DNA of 64,000 nucleotides from positions 62,001 to 126,000 of the forward strand of contig URFL01000002.1 of NCBI GenBank assembly GCA_900547105.1. Reading direction: 5' to 3'. Position numbers and translations under genes: made by a program. This DNA is from an uncultured Oscillospiraceae bacterium (GTDB taxonomy: Bacteria; Bacillota; Clostridia; Oscillospirales; Acutalibacteraceae). The notes under the pieces were generated by a model. The model did not search any database and had not been told where the DNA came from. It was given only the letters and a program-made list of their open reading frames with translations. Below are positions 8,921-17,330 of the stretch, piece by piece. How positions within the stretch are numbered: position 1 is the first letter of the stretch; each line of letters opens with the position of its first letter.

Positions 8921-10855
8921 ATGGGATACACCCTGGCACAAAAATTGATCGCGTCCCACCTGTTGTCCGGCGATATGACCCCGGGCAGCGAGATCGGACT
9001 GAAAATTGACCAAACACTGACGCAGGACGCCACCGGCACCATGGCTTATCTGGAATTTGAAGCGATGGGCGTGCCGCGCGTCAAAACCGAGCGTTCGGTC
9101 GCGTATATCGACCACAACACCCTGCAAACCGGCTTTGAAAACGCCGACGATCACCGTTATATCCAGTCGGTATGTAAGAAACACGGGCTGTATTTCTCCC
9201 GCCCCGGCAACGGCATCTGCCATCAGGTGCATCTGGAGCGGTTCGGCATCCCCGGCAAAACGCTGATCGGCTCCGACAGCCACACCCCCACCGGCGGCGG
9301 CATCGGTATGCTGGCGTTCGGCGCGGGCGGACTGGATGTGGCGGTCGCGATGGGCGGCGGCGCCTATTACATCACCATGCCCAAAATGGTGCGGGTGAAT
9401 CTGCACGGCAAGCTGCAGCCGTGGGTCGCCGCGAAGGATATTATTCTGGAAGTGCTGCGCATCATGTCCGTGAAAGGCGGCGTGGGCAAAATCGTGGAAT
9501 ACGGCGGCGACGGCGTGGCCTCGCTGACGGTGCCGGAGCGCGCCACCATCACCAATATGGGTGCCGAGCTGGGCGCGTCCACCTCCATCTTCCCGTCGGA
9601 CGATGTGACCCGCGCGTTCATGAAGGCGCAGGGTCGCGAGGCAGATTGGGTGGAGCTGGCTCCCGATGCCGACGCGGTGTATGACGAAGTGATCGAGATC
9701 GATTTGAACACCCTGCGCCCGCTGGCGGCATGCCCCCATTCACCCGACAATGTCAAGGCGGTGGAAGAGCTGGGCGGCATGAAGATCGACCAGTGCTGCA
9801 TCGGTTCCTGCACCAACTCGTCGCTGATGGATATGTTGAAAGTCGCCGCGATCCTCAAAGGCAAAACCGTCCATCCGGATGTGAGCCTGTCCATCGCGCC
9901 CGGCTCCAAGCAGGTGTACAATATGCTGGCGGAAAACGGCGCACTGGCGGATCTGATCGCGGCGGGTGCCCGTATTCTGGAATGTGCCTGCGGCCCCTGC
10001 ATCGGCATGGGACAATCGCCCAACTCCAAGGGCGTGTCGCTGCGTACCTTTAACCGCAACTTCGAGGGTCGTTCCGGCACCGCCGACGGCCAGGTATATC
10101 TGGTCAGCCCCGAAACCGCGGCGGCCTCTGCGCTGACCGGTGTGTTCACCGATCCCCGCACGCTGGGCGAGCCGGTGAGCATCACCATGCCGGAGCATTT
10201 CCTCATCAACGATAACATGATCGTGCCGCCCGCGGCGGAAGAGGATATGGACAGCGTAGAAATCCTGCGCGGTCCCAACATCAAGCCCTTCCCGCAGACC
10301 GCCCCCCTGCCGGACAGCATCACCGCCAAGGTGCTGCTGAAGGTGGAGGACAACATCACCACCGACCACATCATGCCGGCGGGCGCGAAGATTCTGCCGC
10401 TGCGTTCCAACATTCCCGCGATTTCGGAGCATTGCTTCACCCGCTGCGATCCCGACTTCCCCGCCCGCTGCAAGCAGGAGGGCAAGGGCATCATCATCGG
10501 CGGTTCCAACTACGGTCAGGGCAGCTCGCGTGAGCACGCCGCGCTGGCGCCGCTGTATCTCGGCATCAAAGCGGTGATCGTGAAATCCTTCGCCCGTATC
10601 CATGTTGCCAACCTCATCAACGCCGGCATTCTGCCGTTGACCTTTGAAAACGAGGCGGATTACGACAAGGTGTCGTTCGGCGACGAGCTGTGCTTGCCGG
10701 ATATTCGCGAAAAGCTGAAAACCGGCGCACCGGTGGAGCTGGTCAACAACACGACCGGCGATCACATTCCGCTGAAAACCGGCTTCTCGCAGCGCCAGAT
10801 CGATATGCTGCTGGCCGGCGGCTTGCTGGATTACACCCGCGAGCAGCAGCACTAA
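8921..10855 (+). CDS. acnA: Aconitate hydratase, short (Aquifex-type) class
   Basis: 644 residues converting citrate to isocitrate through cis-aconitate. The [4Fe-4S] ligands are visible as C297 in IGSCTNSS and C357/C360 in ACGPC, and the substrate-binding GSDSHTPTGGG lies near 117. The C-terminal swivel domain (about 480-644) has GGSNYGQGSSREHAA. At about 640 residues it is shorter than AcnA/AcnB of enterobacteria and fits the compact clostridial/Aquifex class. ATG at 8921 with TGAGGA upstream is preferred to TTG at 8912. rex follows 30 bases downstream and the promoter carries a Rex-like site. No citrate synthase or isocitrate dehydrogenase is in the window; a role in glutamate synthesis is inferred. 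Confidence 0.92.
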   Translation: MGYTLAQKLIASHLLSGDMTPGSEIGLKIDQTLTQDATGTMAYLEFEAMGVPRVKTERSVAYIDHNTLQTGFENADDHRYIQSVCKKHGLYFSRPGNGICHQVHLERFGIPGKTLIGSDSHTPTGGGIGMLAFGAGGLDVAVAMGGGAYYITMPKMVRVNLHGKLQPWVAAKDIILEVLRIMSVKGGVGKIVEYGGDGVASLTVPERATITNMGAELGASTSIFPSDDVTRAFMKAQGREADWVELAPDADAVYDEVIEIDLNTLRPLAACPHSPDNVKAVEELGGMKIDQCCIGSCTNSSLMDMLKVAAILKGKTVHPDVSLSIAPGSKQVYNMLAENGALADLIAAGARILECACGPCIGMGQSPNSKGVSLRTFNRNFEGRSGTADGQVYLVSPETAAASALTGVFTDPRTLGEPVSITMPEHFLINDNMIVPPAAEEDMDSVEILRGPNIKPFPQTAPLPDSITAKVLLKVEDNITTDHIMPAGAKILPLRSNIPAISEHCFTRCDPDFPARCKQEGKGIIIGGSNYGQGSSREHAALAPLYLGIKAVIVKSFARIHVANLINAGILPLTFENEADYDKVSFGDELCLPDIREKLKTGAPVELVNNTTGDHIPLKTGFSQRQIDMLLAGGLLDYTREQQH

Positions 10856-10885
10856 TTTCATCGCAGAAAAGGGGCAGGAACAACC

Positions 10886-11515
10886 ATGGCGAAAAATCAA
10901 ATATCCATGTCCGTGATCCGGCGGCTGCCCCGGTACTACCGTTTTTTGTACGACCTGATGCAAAACGGTATCACCCGCATCTCCTCCCGCGATCTTGCCG
11001 CCCGCATGGGGCTGACCGCCTCGCAGATCCGTCAGGATCTCAACTGCTTCGGCGGGTTCGGACAGCAGGGATACGGCTATATCGTGGAGCAGTTGTACAC
11101 CGAGATCGGACATATTTTGGGGGTGGACAACCCGGCGGGCGCGGTGCTGATCGGCGCCGGCAACCTCGGTTGTGCCATCGCCAACCACATTCGGTTTGAA
11201 AACCGCGGCATCCGGCTGGTGGGCATTTTTGACGATTCGCCCGCCATTGTCGGCACCCGCGTGCAGGAGCTGGAGGTGCAGCCCACCACCGCGCTGGAAG
11301 CGTTTTGTCAGGCGGAAAAGCCCGCCATGGCGATTTTGTGTATCCCGCGCGAGGCGGCGCCCGATCTGGTGCGGCGGCTGACCGCCCAGGGCATCCACAG
11401 CTTTTGGAATTTCAGCCATTATGACATTGCGTACGATTATCCGGACGCGATCGTAGAAAATGTACACTTGGGAGACAGCCTGTTGACGCTGGCGTATCAG
11501 ATGAAGGCGGAATAA
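10886..11515 (+). CDS. rex: Redox-sensing transcriptional repressor Rex
   Basis: 209 residues. The N-terminal winged helix (about 1-80) has the Rex hallmark SRDLAARMGLTASQIRQDL; the Rossmann domain has GAGNLGCAIANH, the NAD(H) site, followed by a domain-swapping C-terminal helix. Rex leaves DNA when NADH is high and controls fermentation genes in Gram-positive bacteria. The gene lies directly after acn and likely represses its own operon through the site at 8847-8864. Start ATG is preceded by AAAAGGGGCAGG. Confidence 0.95.
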   Translation: MAKNQISMSVIRRLPRYYRFLYDLMQNGITRISSRDLAARMGLTASQIRQDLNCFGGFGQQGYGYIVEQLYTEIGHILGVDNPAGAVLIGAGNLGCAIANHIRFENRGIRLVGIFDDSPAIVGTRVQELEVQPTTALEAFCQAEKPAMAILCIPREAAPDLVRRLTAQGIHSFWNFSHYDIAYDYPDAIVENVHLGDSLLTLAYQMKAE

Positions 11516-11567
11516 ACGCGGCGCGTTTCCCCGATACTAACACAAAAATCGAAAGGACGATGTTACT

Positions 11568-11762
11568 ATGATTACCAAAGACAGCTTGATCGGCGATATT
11601 CTGGATGCGGATCAGACCACCGCGGTGTATTTTCTGGAAATGGGAATGCATTGCCTGGGCTGCCCGTCTGCCCGCGGCGAATCGTTGGAGCAGGCGTGCC
11701 AGGTGCACGGCGTGGACTGCGAAGAACTCGTGAAAAAGATCAACGCTCACATGAGCAAATAA
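11568..11762 (+). CDS. DUF1858 domain protein (hybrid-cluster-associated disulfide type)
   Basis: 64-residue stand-alone DUF1858 domain: an N-terminal ITKDSLIGDILD helix and a CxxC in HCLGCPSA, with a third Cys at QACQ. Such domains are found alone or fused to nitrite/disulfide reductases and hybrid-cluster partners; they probably bind a metal or act in thiol redox chemistry. It lies 52 bases after rex with GAAAGGA upstream of ATG, and the terminator follows, so it may be the third gene of the redox operon. Exact role unknown. Confidence 0.85.
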   Translation: MITKDSLIGDILDADQTTAVYFLEMGMHCLGCPSARGESLEQACQVHGVDCEELVKKINAHMSK

Positions 11763-11775
11763 GATCGTGATCGGC

Positions 11776-11822
11776 AAAAGATTCTTCGTCGGTGTTGTCT
11801 TAACACAGATGAGGAATCTTTT
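11776..11822 (+). terminator. terminator after the acn-rex-DUF1858 unit
   Basis: AAAAGATTCTTC... pairs with GATGAGGAATCTTTT, and the loop contains a second complementary pair (GTGTT/AACAC). It ends in TTTTGTG. Confidence 0.75.
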
Positions 11823-11839
11823 GTGCTATTATCGGGTGG

Positions 11840-12720
11840 GAACCATGGCTGCGACAGCAAAGAGAACACCTGCAAGCCTTCGCTTTGAGGAAATTTCTCG
11901 CTTAGCGATGAGCCCTTGTAAGCTTTCGTCTTGAGGGAACTTCTTGTTTAGCGATGAGTCTTATCAAGCCTTCCCCTCGAGGGGAAGGCTTGCAGAGTTT
12001 CCGTTTCTTCTTGAGCATTCTGAGCGCAGCGAAGAATCTTCTCCGGCATTGCCCCTTTCCTCTTCGTAGGGGCGATACCCACATTGCCCCGCAAGCATTT
12101 GCGGCGGGCACAAGCCTTCTCCTTGAGGAGAAGGTGCCGAGCATAGCGAGGCGGATGAGGTGTCAGAAACTATAGGGTTTAACGACATTATGATTATCGA
12201 GCAATTTGAATATTGCAAGCGACCACAAGAGTACGATTGTATTCGTTTTTCCACCTCATCCGTCGCGGTGTAAAGCCGCGCCACCTTCCCCTCCAAGGGG
12301 AAGGCTTGTGAAGTGTCTACTCTCGTCAAATTTCCTACGCTTTCTTGCGGCGGACGCATGGCCCCTTTGTGTAAAGGGGGCTGTCACGACCGTGGTCGTG
12401 ACTGGGGGATTGTCGCCGTCCGACGGACGGCGTTTAAGCGTGCTGCTTTCATTACAATCCCTCCGTCTTTTTGCTGCGCAAAAATCCACCTCCCTTTGCA
12501 CAAGGGAAGCTTCATCTTCTCCACCACGCGGAGGGATCGTCTTGAGGAACGGACTTACTTTTTTCATCATCAGCAGAATTTTGTATTCCCACGCCCAACT
12601 CGCATAGTTCCCTCTGACGAGGGAACTGGCGAGCGCCAGCGAAACTGCGGGAAAGATACCTGTTTCGCCAACCAAAGCCACTCAACCTTTTCTCTCCCCT
12701 TCGGCATAACTCACACTGTG
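11840..12720. repeat. cluster of short interspersed repeats
   Basis: No convincing gene in about 950 bases; the ORFs here lack starts with ribosome sites and run through repeats. Seen: two degenerate tandem units of about 43 bases (11874-11957) ending in TTAGCGATGAG; a palindromic AAGCCTTCCCC/GGGGAAGGCTT hairpin (about 11970-11995); a unit at 12016-12047 found again at 27270-27301; a unit at 12112-12162 with an inverted partner at 12252-12307; a palindrome TCACGACCGTGGTCGTGA near 12386; and a 56-base block at 12452-12507 identical to 27092-27147. It looks like a mosaic of non-coding mobile or REP-like elements. Confidence 0.8.
12452..12507. repeat. 56-bp repeat, copy 1
   Basis: Starts TTACAATCCCTCCGTC and ends CTTTGCACAAGGGA. 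Identical over 56 bases to 27092-27147, in the same orientation. It contains TTTTTGCTGCGCAAAAA, an inverted repeat. Confidence 0.9.
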
Positions 12721-12764
12721 CCACTTTTCTTTACACATTCACCCATCTCAAAGGAGGATACCCC

Positions 12765-13424
12765 ATGCTGGACGATCGTTTGCTGTGTGCCGCGTCGCTG
12801 GTGCGCCCGGGCAGCCGGGTAGCGGACATTGGCACCGACCACGCGTATTTGCCCCTGTATCTGGTGGAACAGGGCCTTTGTCCGTCGGCGATCGCCTCGG
12901 ATGTGCGCCCGGGTCCCGCCGACAGCGCCCGCCGTCATGTCAGCGAGGCGGGGCTGTCCGACCGCATTATGGTGCGGCTGGGCGACGGTCTTGTGGGCAT
13001 CGCCCCCGATGAGGTGGACGATATTGTGATCGCCGGCATGGGCGGCGAAACCATCGCCGCCATTTTGCAAACCGCCCCTTGGGTCAAAAGCGACCGCTAC
13101 CGGCTGGTTTTGCAGCCGATGACCCGCTCGGAACAGCTGCGCCGCTGGCTGTTGACAAACGGATTTACATTGTTGACCGAGCGCGTGACACAGGACGGCA
13201 AGCATCTATATACCGTTATCGCCGCCGCCTACACCGGTGCGCCGCCGGTGACCGAAGAAGTCGCCTATTATCGCGGCGCGCTGACCGGCGAAGACGGCGC
13301 AGCATTCTTAGCCAAAGAGATCGTGCGGCTGAAAAAGCAGCAAGCCGGCTGCCGCGTATCCGGCAACCAACCGCAAGCCGATCGGCTGCAGCAACTGATA
13401 GAGCAATTGGAGGGATCGCTATGA
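12765..13424 (+). CDS. trmK: tRNA (adenine(22)-N1)-methyltransferase TrmK
   Basis: 219 residues. The SAM-binding Rossmann fold begins at VADIGTDHAYLPLYL, the signature of the TrmK/YqfN family that methylates A22 of tRNA. IAGMGGETIAAIL is the family's catalytic loop region, and a C-terminal helical segment follows from about 160. AAAGGAGG lies seven bases before ATG. It overlaps the next gene by ATGA, the usual trmK-nif3 pairing of Firmicutes. Confidence 0.93.
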   Translation: MLDDRLLCAASLVRPGSRVADIGTDHAYLPLYLVEQGLCPSAIASDVRPGPADSARRHVSEAGLSDRIMVRLGDGLVGIAPDEVDDIVIAGMGGETIAAILQTAPWVKSDRYRLVLQPMTRSEQLRRWLLTNGFTLLTERVTQDGKHLYTVIAAAYTGAPPVTEEVAYYRGALTGEDGAAFLAKEIVRLKKQQAGCRVSGNQPQADRLQQLIEQLEGSL

Positions 13425-14173
13425 CCATACGCAAACTGATGGCGTTTTGGGAACAACGTGCGCCGCTGGCGCTGGCGGAAGAATGGGACAATCCCGGCTT
13501 GCTGGTCGGTGACCCCGACGCAGAAGTGACCGGTGTACTGACCACGCTGGACATTACGCTGCAGGCGGTGCTGCAAGCGGCGCGCACCGGCGCCAACCTG
13601 ATCATCAGCCACCATCCGGTGATCTTTTCGCCGCTGCGGCGGCTGACCGCGGACAGCGTGCCGTATCAACTGGCACAGCACGGCATCGCGGCGCTGTGTC
13701 TGCACACCAATTTGGACAAAGCCGCGGGCGGGGTCAACGATACGCTGATTGCAGCACTGGGATGGCCCGCCGCCACCATGGCAGCGGACGGGCTGTGCCG
13801 CGTGGTAACGCTGCCCGCTCCCCTCGCCCCGCAGGATTTTGCCGAAGCGATTGCCCGACGGCTGAACACCGCCGTGCGGGTATATACCGGCGGGCGCTCT
13901 GTATGCACCGTTGGCGTTTGCAGCGGTGCGGGCGGCGACTGTCTGTTGCCGCTGAGCGAGCAGGTGGATGCGGTGCTGACCGGCGAGATCAAGCACCACG
14001 AATGGCTGGCGTTCGCTGCGGCAGGCATCACCGCGGTGGAGGCGGGACATTACGCCACCGAGATCGCGGCGGCGGATGCACTGCGGTACGCCATGGCCGA
14101 GGCGTTTCCGGCGCTGCGGGTGGATGTCTTTGCGCAGCCCGCGCCGTACCGGACGATCGAGGTTTTACAATAA
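13421..14173 (+). CDS. Nif3-like dinuclear metal centre protein (YqfO family)
   Basis: 250 residues, the short form without the middle insert found in Bacillus YqfO. Metal ligands are apparent in ISHHPVIF, LHTNLD and AGHYATE. The family has a di-metal (Fe or Zn) site; a GTP cyclohydrolase-like role has been suggested for some members but function is not settled. ATG at 13421 overlaps the trmK stop (ATGA) with GGAGGG upstream; an open frame further upstream runs through trmK out of frame and is not used. Confidence 0.9.
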   Translation: MTIRKLMAFWEQRAPLALAEEWDNPGLLVGDPDAEVTGVLTTLDITLQAVLQAARTGANLIISHHPVIFSPLRRLTADSVPYQLAQHGIAALCLHTNLDKAAGGVNDTLIAALGWPAATMAADGLCRVVTLPAPLAPQDFAEAIARRLNTAVRVYTGGRSVCTVGVCSGAGGDCLLPLSEQVDAVLTGEIKHHEWLAFAAAGITAVEAGHYATEIAAADALRYAMAEAFPALRVDVFAQPAPYRTIEVLQ

Positions 14174-14230
14174 TGATCGTCCGCACACACCCGCGGGCGA
14201 CACGCCGCCAGAAAGACGAGGTAGAACGCA

Positions 14231-15991
14231 ATGGCACTTGACGGCATTTTTTTGCATAATATTTGGCGCGAGCTGCACCAAACACTGGCGCAGGACGCGC
14301 GCATTGATAAAATCCACCAGCCCTCGCGGGAGGAGCTGGTGATCGCGCTGCGCAGCCGACAGGGCAACCGCAAGCTGTATTTGTCGGCGCGGGCGAACTC
14401 GCCGCGCATCCACTTTACCGATCGGGTTCCCGAAAATCCCGCCGCCCCGCCGATGTTTTGTATGCTGCTGCGCAAGCGGCTGACCGGCGGACGGCTGGTG
14501 GGGCTGCGCCAACCGGGGCTGGAACGCGCGCTGTATCTGGATTTCGACTGCGTAAATGAGTTGGGCGATCTGACCCGGTTGACGCTGGCGGTGGAGATCA
14601 TGGGGCGGTACAGCAACATCATTTTGGTGGACACGGACGGCACCGTGCTGGACGCGATCAAGCGGGTGGACTGGGATATGTCCTCGGTGCGCCCCATTCT
14701 GCCGGGACTGCCCTATGCCGCGCCGCCGCTGGCTGCCGGGCGCATCGACCTGTCCCGCGACACACCGGAGGAGCTGCTGCACGCGGTGCAGCGCGGCGCA
14801 GACGGACCGTTGTCTAAGGCGCTGCTCGGCGTATCACAGGGGTTGTCTCCCCTCATCTGCCGCGAAATGGCGCACTACGCCACCCGCGGGGCAGACACGC
14901 CGGTGTCGGCGCTCACCGCCGAGCAGCAAGAGCGGCTGCTGGCCTACGCCAACCGGCTGAAAACCATTGTGGACACCGGCGAAGGCGCGGTGCCGTATCT
15001 GCTGCTGCGGGACGGCGCACCGCTGGATTTCAGCTTTTTGCCCATCACACAATACGGCTTATCGGCGGTCGGGCACGAAGTGGACAGCTTTTCGCAGCTG
15101 CTGGATTCGTTTTACGCCGACAAGGACGAAGCCGAGCGCATGAAACAGCGCTCCCACGATGTGTTGAAGCTGCTGACCAACGCGAGCGACCGCATTACCC
15201 GCAAGCTGCAGCACCAGCGGGAGGAGCTGAGCCAATCCACCAAACGCGAGCAAAGCCGCCTGTACGGCGATCTCATCAACGCCAATCTGCACGCGATTCC
15301 CAAGGGCGCGCGTCAGGCGGAACTGATCAATTACTACGATCCTGCTTGCGCCACCATCACGGTGCCGCTGGATCCGGCGCTGTCCGCTTCGGCGAACGCG
15401 CAAAAATACTACAAGCAATACCGCAAGGCGCAAACCGCCGAGCAGATATTGACCGAACAGATCGCCGCAGGCGAACAGGAGCTGACCTACATCGATTCGG
15501 TGTTTGACGCGCTGTCCCGCGCGCACTCCTATCGCGATCTGTCCGAACTGCGGGAAGAGCTGGCGGCGGGCGGGTATCTGCGGCGCAGCGGCAGCCGGCA
15601 AAAGCCGCCGCCCCCCACCAAGCCGATGGAGTTTGTGTCGGATGACGGCTTTTTGATCCTGGTGGGGCGCAACAACCTGCAAAATGACCGGCTGACCACC
15701 AAAACCGCGCGCGGCAGCGACATTTGGATGCACACCAAAAACATTCCCGGCTCGCATGTCATCGTGGTGACCGAAGGGCACACGCCCCCCGATCGCACGC
15801 TGGAACAAGCCGCGATGCTGGCGGCGCTGCATTCGCGCGCGGCGCAGTCGCGGCAGGTGCCGGTGGACTACACCCCCGCCAAATTTGTGAAAAAGCCGAA
15901 CGGCGCCAAGCCCGGCATGGTGATCTATACCACCAACCAAACCGCCTATGTCGACCCCGATCCGGTGCTGGCAAAGCGGTTGCAGAAATAG
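14231..15991 (+). CDS. rqcH: RqcH ribosome quality control protein (NFACT/FbpA family)
   Basis: 586 residues. RqcH binds stalled 50S subunits and recruits alanyl-tRNA to add C-terminal Ala tails. An NFACT-N domain begins GIFLHNIWREL; the PPMFCMLLRKRL motif and a long coiled coil (about 285-430) are present; the NFACT-R domain (about 460-570) has SDIWMHTKNIPGSHVIV. At the position of the DR motif needed in Bacillus RqcH the sequence reads GLERAL, so Glu replaces Asp. Start ATG has GAGGT about eight bases upstream. Older names are fibronectin-binding protein FbpA or YloA. Confidence 0.92.
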   Translation: MALDGIFLHNIWRELHQTLAQDARIDKIHQPSREELVIALRSRQGNRKLYLSARANSPRIHFTDRVPENPAAPPMFCMLLRKRLTGGRLVGLRQPGLERALYLDFDCVNELGDLTRLTLAVEIMGRYSNIILVDTDGTVLDAIKRVDWDMSSVRPILPGLPYAAPPLAAGRIDLSRDTPEELLHAVQRGADGPLSKALLGVSQGLSPLICREMAHYATRGADTPVSALTAEQQERLLAYANRLKTIVDTGEGAVPYLLLRDGAPLDFSFLPITQYGLSAVGHEVDSFSQLLDSFYADKDEAERMKQRSHDVLKLLTNASDRITRKLQHQREELSQSTKREQSRLYGDLINANLHAIPKGARQAELINYYDPACATITVPLDPALSASANAQKYYKQYRKAQTAEQILTEQIAAGEQELTYIDSVFDALSRAHSYRDLSELREELAAGGYLRRSGSRQKPPPPTKPMEFVSDDGFLILVGRNNLQNDRLTTKTARGSDIWMHTKNIPGSHVIVVTEGHTPPDRTLEQAAMLAALHSRAAQSRQVPVDYTPAKFVKKPNGAKPGMVIYTTNQTAYVDPDPVLAKRLQK

Positions 15992-16008
15992 GGAAATCAT
16001 GGTATACT
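15980..16008 (+). promoter_or_regulatory. probable promoter for DUF951-prfA operon
   Basis: TTGCAG at 15980-15985, 17-base spacer, TATACT at 16003-16008, overlapping the last codons of rqcH and 45 bases before the DUF951 start. Confidence 0.65.
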
Positions 16009-16052
16009 GATGGGTGTTTTCCGATACGATAAACCGAAAGGCGGGAAAAAGG

Positions 16053-16229
16053 ATGGACATTTTGGTGGGCGACCGGCTGGAAATGAAAAAGCCGCACCCC
16101 TGCGGCTCCTGCATATTTGAAGTGCTGCGGGTGGGGATGGATTTTCGGCTGAGATGCGAAGGCTGCGGGCACGAATTCATGGCGCCGCGGCTGAAGATCG
16201 AGCGCCATATCAAAAAAATCCATCGCTGA
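16053..16229 (+). CDS. DUF951 family small protein
   Basis: 58 residues: VGDRLEMKKPHPCGSC near the start and RCEGCGHE later, giving a four-cysteine zinc-ribbon-like arrangement (C-x2-C ... C-x2-C), then a basic end. The family is widespread in Firmicutes and of unknown function, possibly a nucleic-acid-binding zinc protein. The start is ATG at 16053; the frame is open upstream to 16014 but that extension does not look like the family. It is 21 bases upstream of prfA. Confidence 0.85.
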   Translation: MDILVGDRLEMKKPHPCGSCIFEVLRVGMDFRLRCEGCGHEFMAPRLKIERHIKKIHR

Positions 16230-16250
16230 ACCGGAAAGGAGGCCGCTGTC

Positions 16251-17330
16251 ATGTTTGACCAACTGGCACAAGTCGAAAAACGCTATAAAGAAATCGAGCA
16301 GCGGCTGTATGACCCCGCTGTGGTGTCACGCGTGGACGAATACCAGAAGCTGATGAAGGAAAGCAGCGAACTGGCGCCGCTCGTGCAAAAATATCAGGAG
16401 TATAAGGCCGCCAAGCAACAGGGCGAGGACGCGCTGACGCTGTTGGACGGCGGCGGATTGGATAAAGAGCTGCGCGCGCTGGCGGAAGAAGAGCTGGCGG
16501 ACAGCAAAGCAAAGGTGGCCGCTTGCGCGGAGGAGTTAAAGCTGTTGCTGCTGCCCCGCGACCCCAACGACGACCGCAATGTCATCATGGAGATTCGCGG
16601 CGGTGCGGGCGGCGAGGAATCGGCATTGTTTGCCGCGTCGCTGTACCGGATGTACACCATGTACGCCGAGTCCAAGGGCTTTTCCACCGAGGTGGTCAGC
16701 TGCAATGAAACCGAGCTGGGCGGTTATAAAGAAATCAGCTTTATGGTGTCCGGTCAGGGTGCATACAGCCGGCTGAAATATGAAAGCGGCGTGCACCGTG
16801 TGCAGCGGGTGCCGGAAACCGAATCCGGCGGGCGGGTGCATACCTCCACCACCACGGTGGCGGTGCTGCCCGAAGCGGACGAGGTGGATGTGGACATCAA
16901 TCCCGCCGATCTGCAGATCGACACCTTTCGTGCCAGTGGCGCGGGCGGACAGCACATCAACAAAACCGAATCCGCCATCCGCATCACCCACCTGCCCACC
17001 GGCATGGTGGTGGAATGCCAAGATGAGCGCAGCCAGTTCAAAAACAAAGACAAGGCGATGCGGGTGCTGCGTTCCCGCTTGCTGGAGCAAAAACAGGAGG
17101 AACAGGCCTCGGCCATCGCGGCGGATCGCCGTTCCCAAGTCGGCACCGGCAACCGCAACGAGCGCATCCGCACCTACAACTTTCCGCAAGGGCGGGTAAC
17201 CGATCACCGCATCGGGCTGACCCTGTACCGGATCGACGCGATTATGAACGGTGATCTGGACGAGATCATCGACGCGCTGATCACCGCCGATCGGGCGGAA
17301 AAATTACAAGCCGCGGGGGATCGTTCATGA
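16251..17330 (+). CDS. prfA: Peptide chain release factor 1
   Basis: 359 residues, normal length. The peptidyl-tRNA hydrolysis motif GGQ is in GAGGQHINKTESAIR; the codon-recognition region has QRVPETESGGRVHTS (PET form, as in Bacilli). Terminates at UAA and UAG. Ribosome site AAAGGAGG. Overlaps the next gene by four bases (ATGA). Confidence 0.96.
   Translation: MFDQLAQVEKRYKEIEQRLYDPAVVSRVDEYQKLMKESSELAPLVQKYQEYKAAKQQGEDALTLLDGGGLDKELRALAEEELADSKAKVAACAEELKLLLLPRDPNDDRNVIMEIRGGAGGEESALFAASLYRMYTMYAESKGFSTEVVSCNETELGGYKEISFMVSGQGAYSRLKYESGVHRVQRVPETESGGRVHTSTTTVAVLPEADEVDVDINPADLQIDTFRASGAGGQHINKTESAIRITHLPTGMVVECQDERSQFKNKDKAMRVLRSRLLEQKQEEQASAIAADRRSQVGTGNRNERIRTYNFPQGRVTDHRIGLTLYRIDAIMNGDLDEIIDALITADRAEKLQAAGDRS

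Noticed and set aside
11840..12720. possible CRISPR array
   Set aside because: Repeats differ in length and sequence, spacing is irregular, and there are no cas genes.
12206..12822. ORFs inside the repeat block
   Set aside because: They run through palindromic repeats in several frames, lack ribosome sites and recognisable domains.
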